From: Candidatus Omnitrophota bacterium
GTDB taxonomy: Bacteria; Omnitrophota; Gorgyraeia; 1-14-0-20-64-10
Length of the DNA: 58,626 nucleotides
Direction of reading: 5' to 3'
NCBI GenBank assembly: GCA_016177405.1
Contig: JACOVG010000032.1
Location: 1-58,626 of the forward strand
Below are positions 36,302 to 46,016 of the stretch, one piece after another; position 1 is the first letter of the stretch; each line of letters starts with the position of its first letter. The notes under the pieces are model-generated. The model was not told where the DNA came from. It was given only the letters and a program-made list of their open reading frames with translations, and made no database searches. Made by a program: the position numbers and the translations under genes.

Positions 36302-38718
36302 GCCGGACGAAGGGTCATCCTGGTCCAGCTTTGGCCCACCGAGATCCGCACAGAAAGCGGCGGCGTCACAGAAACCGCTTTTTCCATCTCCTCCCGCGCC
36401 AGTCCAGACACCCTCTCCTCCTCCGGCTCTGGAAGTTCCAGGAGAAAGCCATCCGGCAGGAGAAAGATCACCTTCGCTTGAAACCCTTCATCCCTCAAGC
36501 GCCGGCTCACCCTTAAAAGCCCAAGCTTGATGACCTCCGCGCAGGAACCCTCCAGGGCCGTTTCCACCGCCTCCTCTTCAGCGGCCTGACGCAAGACGGG
36601 GTTGGCGCTGTTGATCTGCGGCAGGGCCCTTTCCCTTCCCAGGAAAAAGGTCCTCACCTTCCCTTCCCTCTTGGACTGGATCAGGAGGCTTCTGACAAAC
36701 TGGCCGGGATCCTTCCCGCTGGAAGCCAGCAGGCGGCCCTTCAGATCAAGATATTGGGCCTCCAGAAGAAGGCTCCCGGAGGGGGCCCGCGCCAGCCCCT
36801 TCAAGCCAAGATTCCATGAGCCGTTTTCCTCTTCAGAAAAGAACCGGCTCACCCGGATCCTCCCGGTCCCTGTGGCGGCCTGGTGGACCCCCAGGTAGAA
36901 GCGCCCTGTCTCGGGGTGGGTGTCCCTGGCCAGGACCGCGAGCCGTTCCTTGAGAAATCTTTTCCCCTCCTGGTAGTCCAGCAACTTCCCAACCGCCGGT
37001 TCACTAACGGCCGCCTTGGCCAGGGAGCTTCGGCTAAGGGAGGGCTGCTTGGCCCGGGTTTGATGGGGCAGCCGTATTCCTAAGCGCTGGGTCAAGACGC
37101 GCCGAATCTCTTTGGGAGAATCCAGGTCGAAGCGTTCGCCGACCGACTCAAAGATCTCCTGGGCAAGCCGCCCAAGCCGCTCCTGTGCCTCGCCCTTGAC
37201 CCTCTCGGCCTCCGCCAGGTCCACGGGCAGGCCTTCCGCTTCAACCCCGGAGAGAACCTCAACCAACGGCATCTCCACCTCATGAAAGATCCGCCCAGGC
37301 GCTCCGGCCGAGAGCTCGGGCAAGAAGCGCTCGTAAAGCTGAAAGGTGACATCGGCATCCTCGCAGGCATACTCGGCCACCCGGTCGATCTCGACGTAAG
37401 CCAGGCTTTCCTTATCGCCGGCCAGCTCCTTGAAAGGGATCATCTTGAACCCGAGGTAGGCCAAGGACAGGTCGTCCAGGGAGTGGCTGCGCCGGTCGGG
37501 ATGGATCAGATGGGAAGCCACCATCGTGTCAAACAGGGGCCCGGACACCGGAAGGCCCGCGTTTCCAAGGACCGCCAGGTCGAACTTGATGTTCTGCCCC
37601 GCCTTGACCCTGGAGGCATCGGCCAAAAGGGGCCCCAGCACCGGCCGGATCTCCTCCAGGGTTAGCTGCGCCGGAGCGCCGGCATAGACGTGCCCCACCG
37701 GAAGGTAAAAAGCCTTCCCCGGCCCGACCGCCAAGGAGATTCCCACCAGCCCCGCCCGCTTCACATCCAAACCGGTCGTCTCCGTGTCAATCCCGAAGGC
37801 GGCCGTTGACCTAAGAATTTCCGCGGTTTCTTTAAGATCCTCGGCCGTCAAAATCGTCCGGTAGGAAGTCTTATAAAGGTGGGCATGAACCAGGAGATCG
37901 GACAGGAGATCCGAGAACCCCGCCTCGGTGAACTGCCGGGTGACCTGTTCGGGCTCGGCCTCCGAGAGAACCAGCCGGTCCAGCAGATCCCGGCCGATAA
38001 GGGATGACTCGCAAACAATCGCCCGGCCCCTTCCCTGCCGGATCCGCTCTCTGGCTTCCCCCAACGCCTTTGCCAAGGCGGGGGGAAGCTCTTCCAGAGC
38101 CCCGAGGATTTTCTCGAGGCCCCCATATTGGGCCAAGAGCTTGGCGGCCCGCTTGGGACCGACTCCCTTGACGCCCGGAATCCCCTCCGCGTCATCCCCG
38201 ACCAAGGCAATCCTGTCGGGAATCTTTTCAGGCGGCACACCAAAGACCTTCAGGACCTGGTCCGGATCAAAACGGAGCTTTTCCCTGGCCGGATTAAGCA
38301 AGGTCACGTGAGGCCCGACCCATTGGAGGAAAACAGAGCGGGTGGTGACCAGCAAGGCGGGCATCCCCTTGCGCTTCGCCTGCTCCAGCAAGGGGAGGGC
38401 CAGGCCGGCCGCCGCGCAATCCCTGAACTCCAGGACTGGAATTCCCCCAACCGCAAGGAGCCTTCGGATCAGGGGAAGCTCTTTGGCAAGGTCGGCAGGC
38501 ATCTGGGTGGACCCCGCCTTGAGCTTGCCGTCGAAAAGAACGCCGACCCGCTCCGGCTTTTCCGTCTTGATCAGCTTTAGAACAAGGGCGATGAGGCGAT
38601 GGGCCGCCGACCGAAACCGTCCCTTCGCCCCCAACCGGGGCGAAACCGCGTAGTGGCACCAATTGGCGCAGGAAGGGGCGTCAACCAGGAGCAGCATTTC
38701 GCCTTCGCTTCCCGGCAA
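36298..38718 (-). CDS. DNA polymerase I-like protein: degenerate 5' nuclease, intact 3'-5' exonuclease, degenerate/truncated polymerase
   Basis: Exo motifs GIDTETTGLD, GQNIKFDLAVL, YACEDADVTF; polymerase-like LLLEAQYLDLKGRLLASSG and INSANPVLRQAAEEEAVETALEGSCAEVIKLGLLRV; ATGA overlap with the glycosylase gene. Confidence 0.85.
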   Translation of the reverse strand: MPGSEGEMLLLVDAPSCANWCHYAVSPRLGAKGRFRSAAHRLIALVLKLIKTEKPERVGVLFDGKLKAGSTQMPADLAKELPLIRRLLAVGGIPVLEFRDCAAAGLALPLLEQAKRKGMPALLVTTRSVFLQWVGPHVTLLNPAREKLRFDPDQVLKVFGVPPEKIPDRIALVGDDAEGIPGVKGVGPKRAAKLLAQYGGLEKILGALEELPPALAKALGEARERIRQGRGRAIVCESSLIGRDLLDRLVLSEAEPEQVTRQFTEAGFSDLLSDLLVHAHLYKTSYRTILTAEDLKETAEILRSTAAFGIDTETTGLDVKRAGLVGISLAVGPGKAFYLPVGHVYAGAPAQLTLEEIRPVLGPLLADASRVKAGQNIKFDLAVLGNAGLPVSGPLFDTMVASHLIHPDRRSHSLDDLSLAYLGFKMIPFKELAGDKESLAYVEIDRVAEYACEDADVTFQLYERFLPELSAGAPGRIFHEVEMPLVEVLSGVEAEGLPVDLAEAERVKGEAQERLGRLAQEIFESVGERFDLDSPKEIRRVLTQRLGIRLPHQTRAKQPSLSRSSLAKAAVSEPAVGKLLDYQEGKRFLKERLAVLARDTHPETGRFYLGVHQAATGTGRIRVSRFFSEEENGSWNLGLKGLARAPSGSLLLEAQYLDLKGRLLASSGKDPGQFVRSLLIQSKREGKVRTFFLGRERALPQINSANPVLRQAAEEEAVETALEGSCAEVIKLGLLRVSRRLRDEGFQAKVIFLLPDGFLLELPEPEEERVSGLAREEMEKAVSVTPPLSVRISVGQSWTRMTLRPA

Positions 38719-40447
38719 TCCAGGCCATGAGGGGGCCCGGCTCCAGGGTATTCAAGAGAACCCTCTTGGACACCCAGGCCCGGCGGGCGATCGAAAGACC
38801 GGTCTCGATCCCTTGAAGCTGATCCAGGGAATGGGTATCTGTGGACAAAACGAGCATCGCCCCGGCCTCCTGGGCTCTCCGGGCCTCCAGGTCGTTCAAG
38901 TCCATCCGCTGGCTCGCGCAATTGATCTCAAGCGCCGTGGGCCCCTGGCAGGCGGCGCGAATCACCTCCTCGAAATCCCACTCCACAGGATCCCGCACGC
39001 CGCGCAAGCGGGTGGTGGGATGCGCCAGGATGCTCACGTAGGGACTGCGCAGGGCCCGGATCACCCGCCGGGTCATCACCGCCTTGGACTGGCGGAAGGA
39101 CGAGTGGACCGCGGCAATCACGCAATCGAGCTTCTGGAGCACCTCATCCGGGTAGTCCAGACGGCCGTCCGGGAGGATATCCACCTCCGCCCCCATCAAG
39201 ATTCGGAAAGGGGCCAGGCGCTTGTTCAGCCTCCTGACCTCTTCCCGTTCCTTAAACAGCTCCGGCACCGACAACCCCCCGGCTATCCGGAGAGACCTCG
39301 AGTGATCCGAAAGGACCATGTATTGGTGGCCGCGGGCCCGGGCGGCCCGGGCGACCTCTTCGATCGGGTGGTGGCCGTCGGACCAATCGGAATGGATGTG
39401 GAAATCCCCTTTCAGATCCTTCCTCTCAACAAGTTTTGGCAGTTTGCCGTTTCTGGCGGCGTCCGTCTCGCCGGCGTCTTCCCGAAGCTCCGGCGGTATC
39501 CACGCCAGCCCCAGCGCCCGGTAAACATCCTCCTCCTCGCGGCCTGCGACCTTGCGCCCGCCCTTAATCTTGAAAACCCCATATTCGTTGACCGTCAGTC
39601 CCATCCGGTTGGCCAGGCCTCGGATGGCGATGTTGTGCTCCTTGGATCCGGTGAAGTAGACCAGGGCCGCCCCATAGGAATCCGGTTCCACCACCCGAAG
39701 GTCCACCTGAACCCCTTGGGCCGTCCGGATGCTCGATTTGGTCAGACCGCGGGCTTGGATTTGCGCGGCCAGGGGCAGCTTCACAAACCACTCCATCACC
39801 CGGGCCGGATGAGTGGAGGCGATCAGAAGGTCCAGATCGCGGATCGTCTCCTTTCGACGCCTCAGGGAACCGGCCACGCAGATCCGCTCGATCTCCCGGC
39901 AGCCCTTCAGGCGCTTAAGGACCTCCTCCGAGAGGGCCAGGGCCTCGGCCAGGGGCATTTGCCCCTGACCCGTTTTGAGCAGCCTGATCCCCCGAAGAAT
40001 GTTCTCCTCCTTCTTCTCCCGAAAGCCAGGCAGGGTGCGCAGCTTACCTGCCTTTACGAGGTTCGCGAGCTGCGCGACCGATTTCACCCTGAACCGGTCG
40101 TAGAGCAGTTTGGCCGTCTTGGGACCTACGCCGGCAATCGAGAGGAGATCCGCCAAGCCGGGAGGGATCTTCCGGGTGAGCTCATCGAGATACTGGAGGC
40201 GTCCGGTTTCTATGATTTCCTGGGCCTTGAGGGCCAGATCCTCGCCAATCCCCGGAATCTCGCGCAGGGCGCCCCGCTGGGCGACCGCCTCAATGGGCTC
40301 GGTGAGCGAGCGTAAGTTCAGGGCCGCCCGGCGGTAGGCCCGGATGCGGAAGGGATTTGCCCCTTTGAGCTCCAGCAGGTCGGCGATCCGCTCAAAGGTG
40401 TCGGCGATGGGCAGTTGCTTCAACCTTGTCTCCGACGCGAAGCCCAA
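38681..40447 (-). CDS. polX: DNA polymerase/3'-5' exonuclease PolX (Pol beta + PHP domains)
   Basis: CVAGSLRRRKETIRDLDLLIAS; GDFHIHSDWSDGHHPIEEV; ILAHPTTR; STDTHSLDQL. Confidence 0.95.
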   Translation of the reverse strand: MGFASETRLKQLPIADTFERIADLLELKGANPFRIRAYRRAALNLRSLTEPIEAVAQRGALREIPGIGEDLALKAQEIIETGRLQYLDELTRKIPPGLADLLSIAGVGPKTAKLLYDRFRVKSVAQLANLVKAGKLRTLPGFREKKEENILRGIRLLKTGQGQMPLAEALALSEEVLKRLKGCREIERICVAGSLRRRKETIRDLDLLIASTHPARVMEWFVKLPLAAQIQARGLTKSSIRTAQGVQVDLRVVEPDSYGAALVYFTGSKEHNIAIRGLANRMGLTVNEYGVFKIKGGRKVAGREEEDVYRALGLAWIPPELREDAGETDAARNGKLPKLVERKDLKGDFHIHSDWSDGHHPIEEVARAARARGHQYMVLSDHSRSLRIAGGLSVPELFKEREEVRRLNKRLAPFRILMGAEVDILPDGRLDYPDEVLQKLDCVIAAVHSSFRQSKAVMTRRVIRALRSPYVSILAHPTTRLRGVRDPVEWDFEEVIRAACQGPTALEINCASQRMDLNDLEARRAQEAGAMLVLSTDTHSLDQLQGIETGLSIARRAWVSKRVLLNTLEPGPLMAWIAGKRRRNAAPG

Positions 40448-41198
40448 ACCGTTTGGCCGCGGAGCCGCGGTTTATGGCAATCTCCAGAAATCCTCTGCTG
40501 CCGATCACTGCCAGGGCCGCGCCCCTGGGAACCGCGCCGTAAGAAGGCTGAAGGCCGTGCGCCCGCGCCCCCTTGGCCCGGATCTTGAGGCTCCCCTTCC
40601 CTTCCAGCCGCCGGATCAAAGAAACCGGAAGGTTGGTGACGGCGCTTCCAAAACGGTCCAGATAGATCACCTCACCCTTCAAGCGCCTTAAACCCTCCCA
40701 CCGGGGTTGGGGACTGTCCAGCCGGACAATGCGCCTCACGCGGGGCCCCAACCGGCTGGGGGCAAGCCCTTTGGAAAGGTGGGCCGCCGCCGGAGCGAAG
40801 ATGTCCCTCCCCTGAAAGGTTCGGCCGATCGGTTTTAAGGCGTAGCGGCGATTGGAGACCTCGAAGATCTTGGGGTCACGGACGTCCGACAAGATGCCGC
40901 TTAAAAGTCCGTTGTCCGGCGCCAGAAAAAGGTGGCCGCCGTGGGCCGCGCACAAGATCTTCCTTCGGGAACCCACCCCCGGATCCACTACCGCCGCATG
41001 AATGGTCCCCTTGGGAAAGTACCGCCAGCTCCACCGGAGGAGCCAGGCGGCCCGCCGCACATCACCGGGGGAAACCTCGTGGCTAAGATCAATCACCCGG
41101 GCCTTGGGATTCAAGCCGAGAATGACCCCCTTCATCACGCCCACATACTCATCCTTCAGCCCGAAATCGGTCAGCAGGGTGATCGGGCGGAATTTCAC
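40392..41198 (-). CDS. S-adenosyl-L-methionine hydroxide adenosyltransferase family protein (DUF62)
   Basis: ITLLTDFGLKDEYVGVMKGVI; VVDPGVGSRRKIL; APDNGLLSG. Confidence 0.9.
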   Translation of the reverse strand: MKFRPITLLTDFGLKDEYVGVMKGVILGLNPKARVIDLSHEVSPGDVRRAAWLLRWSWRYFPKGTIHAAVVDPGVGSRRKILCAAHGGHLFLAPDNGLLSGILSDVRDPKIFEVSNRRYALKPIGRTFQGRDIFAPAAAHLSKGLAPSRLGPRVRRIVRLDSPQPRWEGLRRLKGEVIYLDRFGSAVTNLPVSLIRRLEGKGSLKIRAKGARAHGLQPSYGAVPRGAALAVIGSRGFLEIAINRGSAAKRFGLRVGDKVEATAHRRHL

Positions 41199-41201
41199 AG
41201 C

Positions 41202-42314
41202 CTAGAGGGTTCGGCTTAGGGGGGTGTAGGTGAGATTCAGGGCCTGGGCCAGGGACCGGTAGGTGACCTTGCCGTGGATCACGTTGACCCCTCGCGCCAG
41301 CAAGGGATTCTCCTTCAGGGCGCGGGGGATCCCGTGGTTGGCCATCTCCAGGACAAAGGGCAGGGTGGCATTGGTCAAGCCGTAGGTGGAGGTGATTGGA
41401 ACCGCCCCGGGGATATTGGTCACGCAGTAATGAACGATGCCTTCCTCCACATAGACCGGCTTGGCGTGGGTGGTGGGCCGGGAGGTCTCGGCGCATCCGC
41501 CCTGGTCAATGGCCACGTCCACGATCACGGAGCCGGGCTTCATCTTCTTCAGCATCCAGCGGGGGATGAGGATGGGGGAACGCGCGCCGCGAATCAAGGC
41601 GCAGCAAAAAACCAGGTCCGCCTGGATGATCCTCTCGGCGATGTTGTGCTCGTGCGACATCAGAAACGACACGTTCTTGGGCATGATGTCTTCCAGGTAG
41701 CGCAGGCGGTCCAGATCAACGTCCATCACGGTCACCTCGCCGCCAAAACCGGCCGCCACCTTGGCCGCGTTGGCGCCGACCACCCCGCCGCCCAAGATCA
41801 GGATGTTGGCGGGCGCCACGCCGGGAATCCCGCCCAGCAGGATTCCCTTGCCCTTCGTGGGCTTTTCCAGGTACTTGGCTCCTTCCTGCACCGCCATCCT
41901 GCCGGCCACCTCGCTCATGGGAATCAGGATCGGAAGTCTCCCCTGGGCATCCTCGACCGTCTCATAGGCGACACAGGTCACCTTGCGCTTCATCATGGCC
42001 TGGGCAAGACCGGTGTTGGCCGCGAAATGAAAAAAGGTGAAGACGATCTGCCTGGACTTCAGCAGGGGATACTCCCGGGGCAACGGCTCCTTGACCTTGA
42101 GGACCAGGCGGGCTTCCTTAAAGACTTGCTGAGGCGAGCGGACGATCTTGGCGCCGGCTTGTGCGTAGGCCCGGTCTGAAATGTTGGATCCTTCCCCCGC
42201 TCCGCTTTCGACCAACACGGTGTGCCCCGCCCGGGTGAGGCTGGCCACCCCCGCCGGTACCGCCGCTACCCGGTACTCATCCTCCTTGATCTCCTTCGGA
42301 ACCCCGACAATCAC
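41202..42314 (-). CDS. ald: alanine dehydrogenase
   Basis: VIVGVPKEIKEDEYRVAAVPAGV; SDRAYAQAGAKIV; GGGVVGANAAKVAAGFG; GTG start overlapping the PilZ stop (GTGA). Confidence 0.94.
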   Translation of the reverse strand: MIVGVPKEIKEDEYRVAAVPAGVASLTRAGHTVLVESGAGEGSNISDRAYAQAGAKIVRSPQQVFKEARLVLKVKEPLPREYPLLKSRQIVFTFFHFAANTGLAQAMMKRKVTCVAYETVEDAQGRLPILIPMSEVAGRMAVQEGAKYLEKPTKGKGILLGGIPGVAPANILILGGGVVGANAAKVAAGFGGEVTVMDVDLDRLRYLEDIMPKNVSFLMSHEHNIAERIIQADLVFCCALIRGARSPILIPRWMLKKMKPGSVIVDVAIDQGGCAETSRPTTHAKPVYVEEGIVHYCVTNIPGAVPITSTYGLTNATLPFVLEMANHGIPRALKENPLLARGVNVIHGKVTYRSLAQALNLTYTPLSRTL

Positions 42315-42667
42315 GAGGAGAGCATCCTTTCCAGGACAAACTGGGCGATGCGGCGACGGTCGGTGGGCTTGATCCGGGAGAAAAAGACAGCCGTCAAATA
42401 AGAGCGGCAAGAGGCCGCCCGAGCAGAACGGTCTTTCCTCACGACGACCCCCGCGCACCGGATGGCCACGGGGGATCGGCCATTCCCAGCCCGCGGCAGG
42501 ACAAAGGAGACGTTGAGCCGGGTCAGCAAGGGCAGTGACTTGCTTATCCTGAACAGGGCTCCTCCACAGCTTAAGTTCCGGGTTTCCGCGGTGAGGACCC
42601 CTCTGCCTGCTTTGACCTGGCAGAGGAGAGCTTCGGCAACGCGGGGGTATTTACGCCGCTCCATCAT
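42311..42667 (-). CDS. PilZ domain protein
   Basis: MMERRKYPRVAEALLCQVKAG...ETRNLSCGGALFR; ATGA overlap with upstream hydrolase. Confidence 0.85.
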   Translation of the reverse strand: MMERRKYPRVAEALLCQVKAGRGVLTAETRNLSCGGALFRISKSLPLLTRLNVSFVLPRAGNGRSPVAIRCAGVVVRKDRSARAASCRSYLTAVFFSRIKPTDRRRIAQFVLERMLSS

Positions 42668-43464
42668 GAAAGGTGCCGGTCGAAGAAGCTTAACACGCGC
42701 TTCGCGTACCTCTCTCGCTCCAGGTAGAAAGCCCCAACATGCTCCGCTTCCGGGACCAACCAAAATTCCTTGGCCTGGCCGGCCAGCTTAAAAAGCTTGG
42801 CGGCCTGGCCAGGGGCTATGGAGATGTCGCGCCCCCCGTGAATGATGAGAATGGGCCTTGGGGCGATGGCGCCGATCGCGCCGGCGGGGCTCAACTCCTT
42901 GAGACGGCAACCCAGCCGCAGCTCGACCCCCCAGAGAACCATCTGCCCCAGAGGCCACCGAAGGATATGATACGTCAACCGCTGGGCCCTCGCAATGGCG
43001 TGGCTTAAGTCGGCGTAAGCCGAGTCGGTGACCACCGCCTTCACCTGGGGACAGCGGGCCGCCGCCAGGATGGCGATCGCCCCGCCCATGGAGATTCCGT
43101 AGAAACCCACCGGCAGATCCGCCAGGTCAGGTCTCCCGGCAAGGAAAACCAGCAGCGTTTTAAGATCGTCCACCTCCTTCTTTCCGAAGGAAATGGTTTC
43201 TCCCCCCGAGGCCCCGTGGGCCCTAAAATCCATCAGAACCAGATGATAAGACCCCCGGGCATGGAAAACGCAAGCGGTATCCAGCAAGTCCGCCTTGGAG
43301 GTGCCGAATCCGTGTAAAAGAATCAGGATCCCCTTGGGCGCCGGATGAGGAATAAGCCATCCCACCAGGGGAATACCATCCGGGGCGTTCACCTGAAGGG
43401 GTTGCCAGGACAGGCCTATCTCATCGGGGGTGGCGGGAGGATTAAAACGCTCCTGGTGAACCAC
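42664..43464 (-). CDS. alpha/beta hydrolase (serine aminopeptidase-like)
   Basis: ILLHGFGTSKADL; DFRAHGASGG; GFYGISMGGAIAI. Confidence 0.88.
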   Translation of the reverse strand: MVHQERFNPPATPDEIGLSWQPLQVNAPDGIPLVGWLIPHPAPKGILILLHGFGTSKADLLDTACVFHARGSYHLVLMDFRAHGASGGETISFGKKEVDDLKTLLVFLAGRPDLADLPVGFYGISMGGAIAILAAARCPQVKAVVTDSAYADLSHAIARAQRLTYHILRWPLGQMVLWGVELRLGCRLKELSPAGAIGAIAPRPILIIHGGRDISIAPGQAAKLFKLAGQAKEFWLVPEAEHVGAFYLERERYAKRVLSFFDRHLS

Positions 43465-43529
43465 CCGGGATGAGCCCAGAAGGCACCAGCCCGCCAGGAG
43501 AAGAAAAACAAAAAGAAGGATGGCTGCCC

Positions 43530-43892
43530 TTAGGCGCTCTTGGGCTTGCCCCCGAGCCAGTGCGCGTAGACGAAATCAAGAAGGCGCGCCAAATCGAGCG
43601 GCTTGATGGAAAGAAATTTGAGGCCGGCGCCGGTTTTTTCCCGCTGCGCGTCGGATTCAGACCAGGTCACCTCGGCCGTGGCGAAGATCGGGATGTTGTC
43701 CCCTGGCACCTTCATCGTCAGCTCCACATGCTCGCCCCGCCTCACCGGATGGACCAGCGACATTCCAACCCCCTGCCGGCAAAAATCCCTCACCTCACCC
43801 TGGCCCGCCGCCATGGAGGGACCCTTGGCCCAGTATTCCGCCATGAGCTCCGTGGCGAACCGCTTGAATTTACGCCTCTCCCTGATCGTCAT
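43530..43892 (-). CDS. PilZ domain protein
   Basis: MTIRERRKFKRFATELMAEYWAKG...VRDFCRQGVGMSLVHPVRRGEHVEL. Confidence 0.8.
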   Translation of the reverse strand: MTIRERRKFKRFATELMAEYWAKGPSMAAGQGEVRDFCRQGVGMSLVHPVRRGEHVELTMKVPGDNIPIFATAEVTWSESDAQREKTGAGLKFLSIKPLDLARLLDFVYAHWLGGKPKSA

Positions 43893-43910
43893 CTACGCGG
43901 TCCTCCTTCC

Positions 43911-46016
43911 CTAATGGCCCACCGCTTCGCGGCCCAGCAACTCGGAAACATCCACCGGGCGATTCGAGATTAACCCCTTCTGGTATGCCCTGAAGAAAGC
44001 CGCCACCACGGATGGGTCAAATTGGGTGCCGGAGCAGGCGGAGATCTCCCTAAGAGCCGCCTCATCGGACAGGCGTCTTCGGTAGGGGCGATCGGTGGTC
44101 ATGGCATCGAACGTGTCGGTCACGGCGATGATCCTGGCCATGACGGGAACCTCGCTTCCCCGCAAACGGTCGGGATAGCCCTTGCCGTCAAAACGCTCCT
44201 GGTGGGCCTTCACCGCCTTGGCCACCTCCTCCATCCCCTTGATGGGCTGCAGGATGATCGCCCCGATGATCGGGTGCTCCTGCATCTTGCGCGTTTCGGT
44301 GGGGGTAAGCTTCCCCTTCTTCCGGAGGATCTCATCCGAAACCCCGATCTTGCCGATGTCGTGTAGAAGCGCGGCGATATTGAGCATCTCCTTGAAGCGG
44401 GGGATGGCCGCGATTTCGGGATTCGGCCCCATCTCATCGGCCACCGCCATGGCATACGAGGTGCACCGCTCGGTGTGGCCATGGGTGTAAGGATCTCGGG
44501 CATCCACCGCGGCCGCCAGGGCGATGGCCGTGTGGATGAAGAGGCGGTGCTCCCTCTGGTAAAGATCCTCAATCTGGTGCATCCGGTGGAAGAGCTGCTC
44601 GTAGAGCTGGGCGTTCTCCAGGGCAATCGCCCCCTCGTTGGCCAGCGTGGAAAGGAGATCCACATCCTCCTGGGTGTAGACTTTCCCGGAAAGCTTCTCC
44701 CCCAGCACCAGGAACCCCATCATCCGATCCTTGCTGAAGGCCGGCACGCACAGCTCCGCCTTCAGCCGGACCATCTCGGCCTGAATCTGGGCCAGCGTCC
44801 GGCGCAGAACCAGCCGGTTGTCCGGGAAGAGGGTGTCGCTCTTCAGCCAGTGCTCCACCTCATCGGCCGACAGAGGCTCCTTCTTCTCCTCAAGCCAGGC
44901 CACCAGGGGATTGTCCCGGTCCATCTGAAGGGGGAAGGGAAGCTTGGCTCTTCCCCGCGTGACCTTGAGGGTGTAGTGGTCGCCGGCGCGGTGCAGGATC
45001 GCCACATGGGTCACCCGGACGCGCATCCCGATGAAGTGGGCCATCAACTGAAGGAGGCGCTCGACCGACGTCACCTTGCTCATCCCCTTGGAGGCCTCTT
45101 TGAGGGTCTTCTGCCACTCGTATTTCCTCTGGAAAAGGAGCCGGTCGGTCAGGCGGGTGAGCCACGTGTCCAGGGGCCTGACCAGCCCCGTCACAATGCT
45201 CAACGCCACGACGCACATCCAAAGGACCCGCTTGTCCAGCGACTGCGGCCCGTAAAAAAGGAGCTGGCCCAAGAAGACCACCACCACCACGAACAGCCCC
45301 ACCAGGATCGAGTAGAGACTGGTGTAGATCAGGGTGTTCTTCACCACAATCGAAACATCCATCAGCCGCCAGCGCACGATGGCGTAGCCGATCAAGGCGT
45401 AAAAAACCAGAAGCCCCTGCCCCACCGGCGCCATCGGAATGCCGACCGCCAGGGGCATCATGGACAGGAAGGAGGCCAGCCCGATGAGCGAAGCCAAAAC
45501 CACGTAGAGAAGCTGGTTGCGCTTGTACCCCACCTGCGTCCGGTACTCCTTCAACAGCAGACCGATCGCGTAGAGGAAAAGCCCGGCAAACCAGAGGGCG
45601 AAGAAGCCGTAGAAAGGCCCGGCCACCCCATAGAAGCGAAAGGGCGGCTCGGTTTGAAGATCCCGGATCATCAAGGGGGTCAGCGACAGCAAGACCATGA
45701 GGCCCGCCGCTCTCTCGTTCCAAGCCAAAACCCCAGGCCGCTTGCCGTGGCCGTTGAGCAAGGCCAGGGTGAACCGAAGGAAAAGAACAGGGATAAGCCC
45801 AAAGATCGCCTGGGCGGTCCTGGCCCACACAAACCCCCAGCCCATCGAGGGCGAAAGAATCATAAAGCCGGTGGCCAAGGCCCACAGGGAGGTCGCCAGC
45901 GACAGGTGCAGCCACGTCTGGTTCATCAGGCCGGCTCGGTTCTTCGCGTAGACGAAGAAACCGACCCCCAGGCTCGTCAGCGCCACCGCGAACAACCCCC
46001 AGTTGCCGAAGGTCAT
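43911..46016 (-). CDS. membrane sensor (7TM N-terminus) with GAF-like and HD-GYP domains
   Basis: Multiple TM helices; LLSTLANEGAIALENAQLYEQL; LLHDIGKIGVSDEIL...HQERFDGKGYPDRLRG...DTFDAMTTDRPYRR. Confidence 0.88.
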   Translation of the reverse strand: MTFGNWGLFAVALTSLGVGFFVYAKNRAGLMNQTWLHLSLATSLWALATGFMILSPSMGWGFVWARTAQAIFGLIPVLFLRFTLALLNGHGKRPGVLAWNERAAGLMVLLSLTPLMIRDLQTEPPFRFYGVAGPFYGFFALWFAGLFLYAIGLLLKEYRTQVGYKRNQLLYVVLASLIGLASFLSMMPLAVGIPMAPVGQGLLVFYALIGYAIVRWRLMDVSIVVKNTLIYTSLYSILVGLFVVVVVFLGQLLFYGPQSLDKRVLWMCVVALSIVTGLVRPLDTWLTRLTDRLLFQRKYEWQKTLKEASKGMSKVTSVERLLQLMAHFIGMRVRVTHVAILHRAGDHYTLKVTRGRAKLPFPLQMDRDNPLVAWLEEKKEPLSADEVEHWLKSDTLFPDNRLVLRRTLAQIQAEMVRLKAELCVPAFSKDRMMGFLVLGEKLSGKVYTQEDVDLLSTLANEGAIALENAQLYEQLFHRMHQIEDLYQREHRLFIHTAIALAAAVDARDPYTHGHTERCTSYAMAVADEMGPNPEIAAIPRFKEMLNIAALLHDIGKIGVSDEILRKKGKLTPTETRKMQEHPIIGAIILQPIKGMEEVAKAVKAHQERFDGKGYPDRLRGSEVPVMARIIAVTDTFDAMTTDRPYRRRLSDEAALREISACSGTQFDPSVVAAFFRAYQKGLISNRPVDVSELLGREAVGH

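Noticed and set aside
36298-38718. Calling the PolA-like gene a normal polA or a pseudogene
   Set aside because: Key polymerase and 5'-nuclease residues are lost so it is not a normal polA; the intact ORF, intact exonuclease motifs and overlapping neighbours argue against a simple pseudogene
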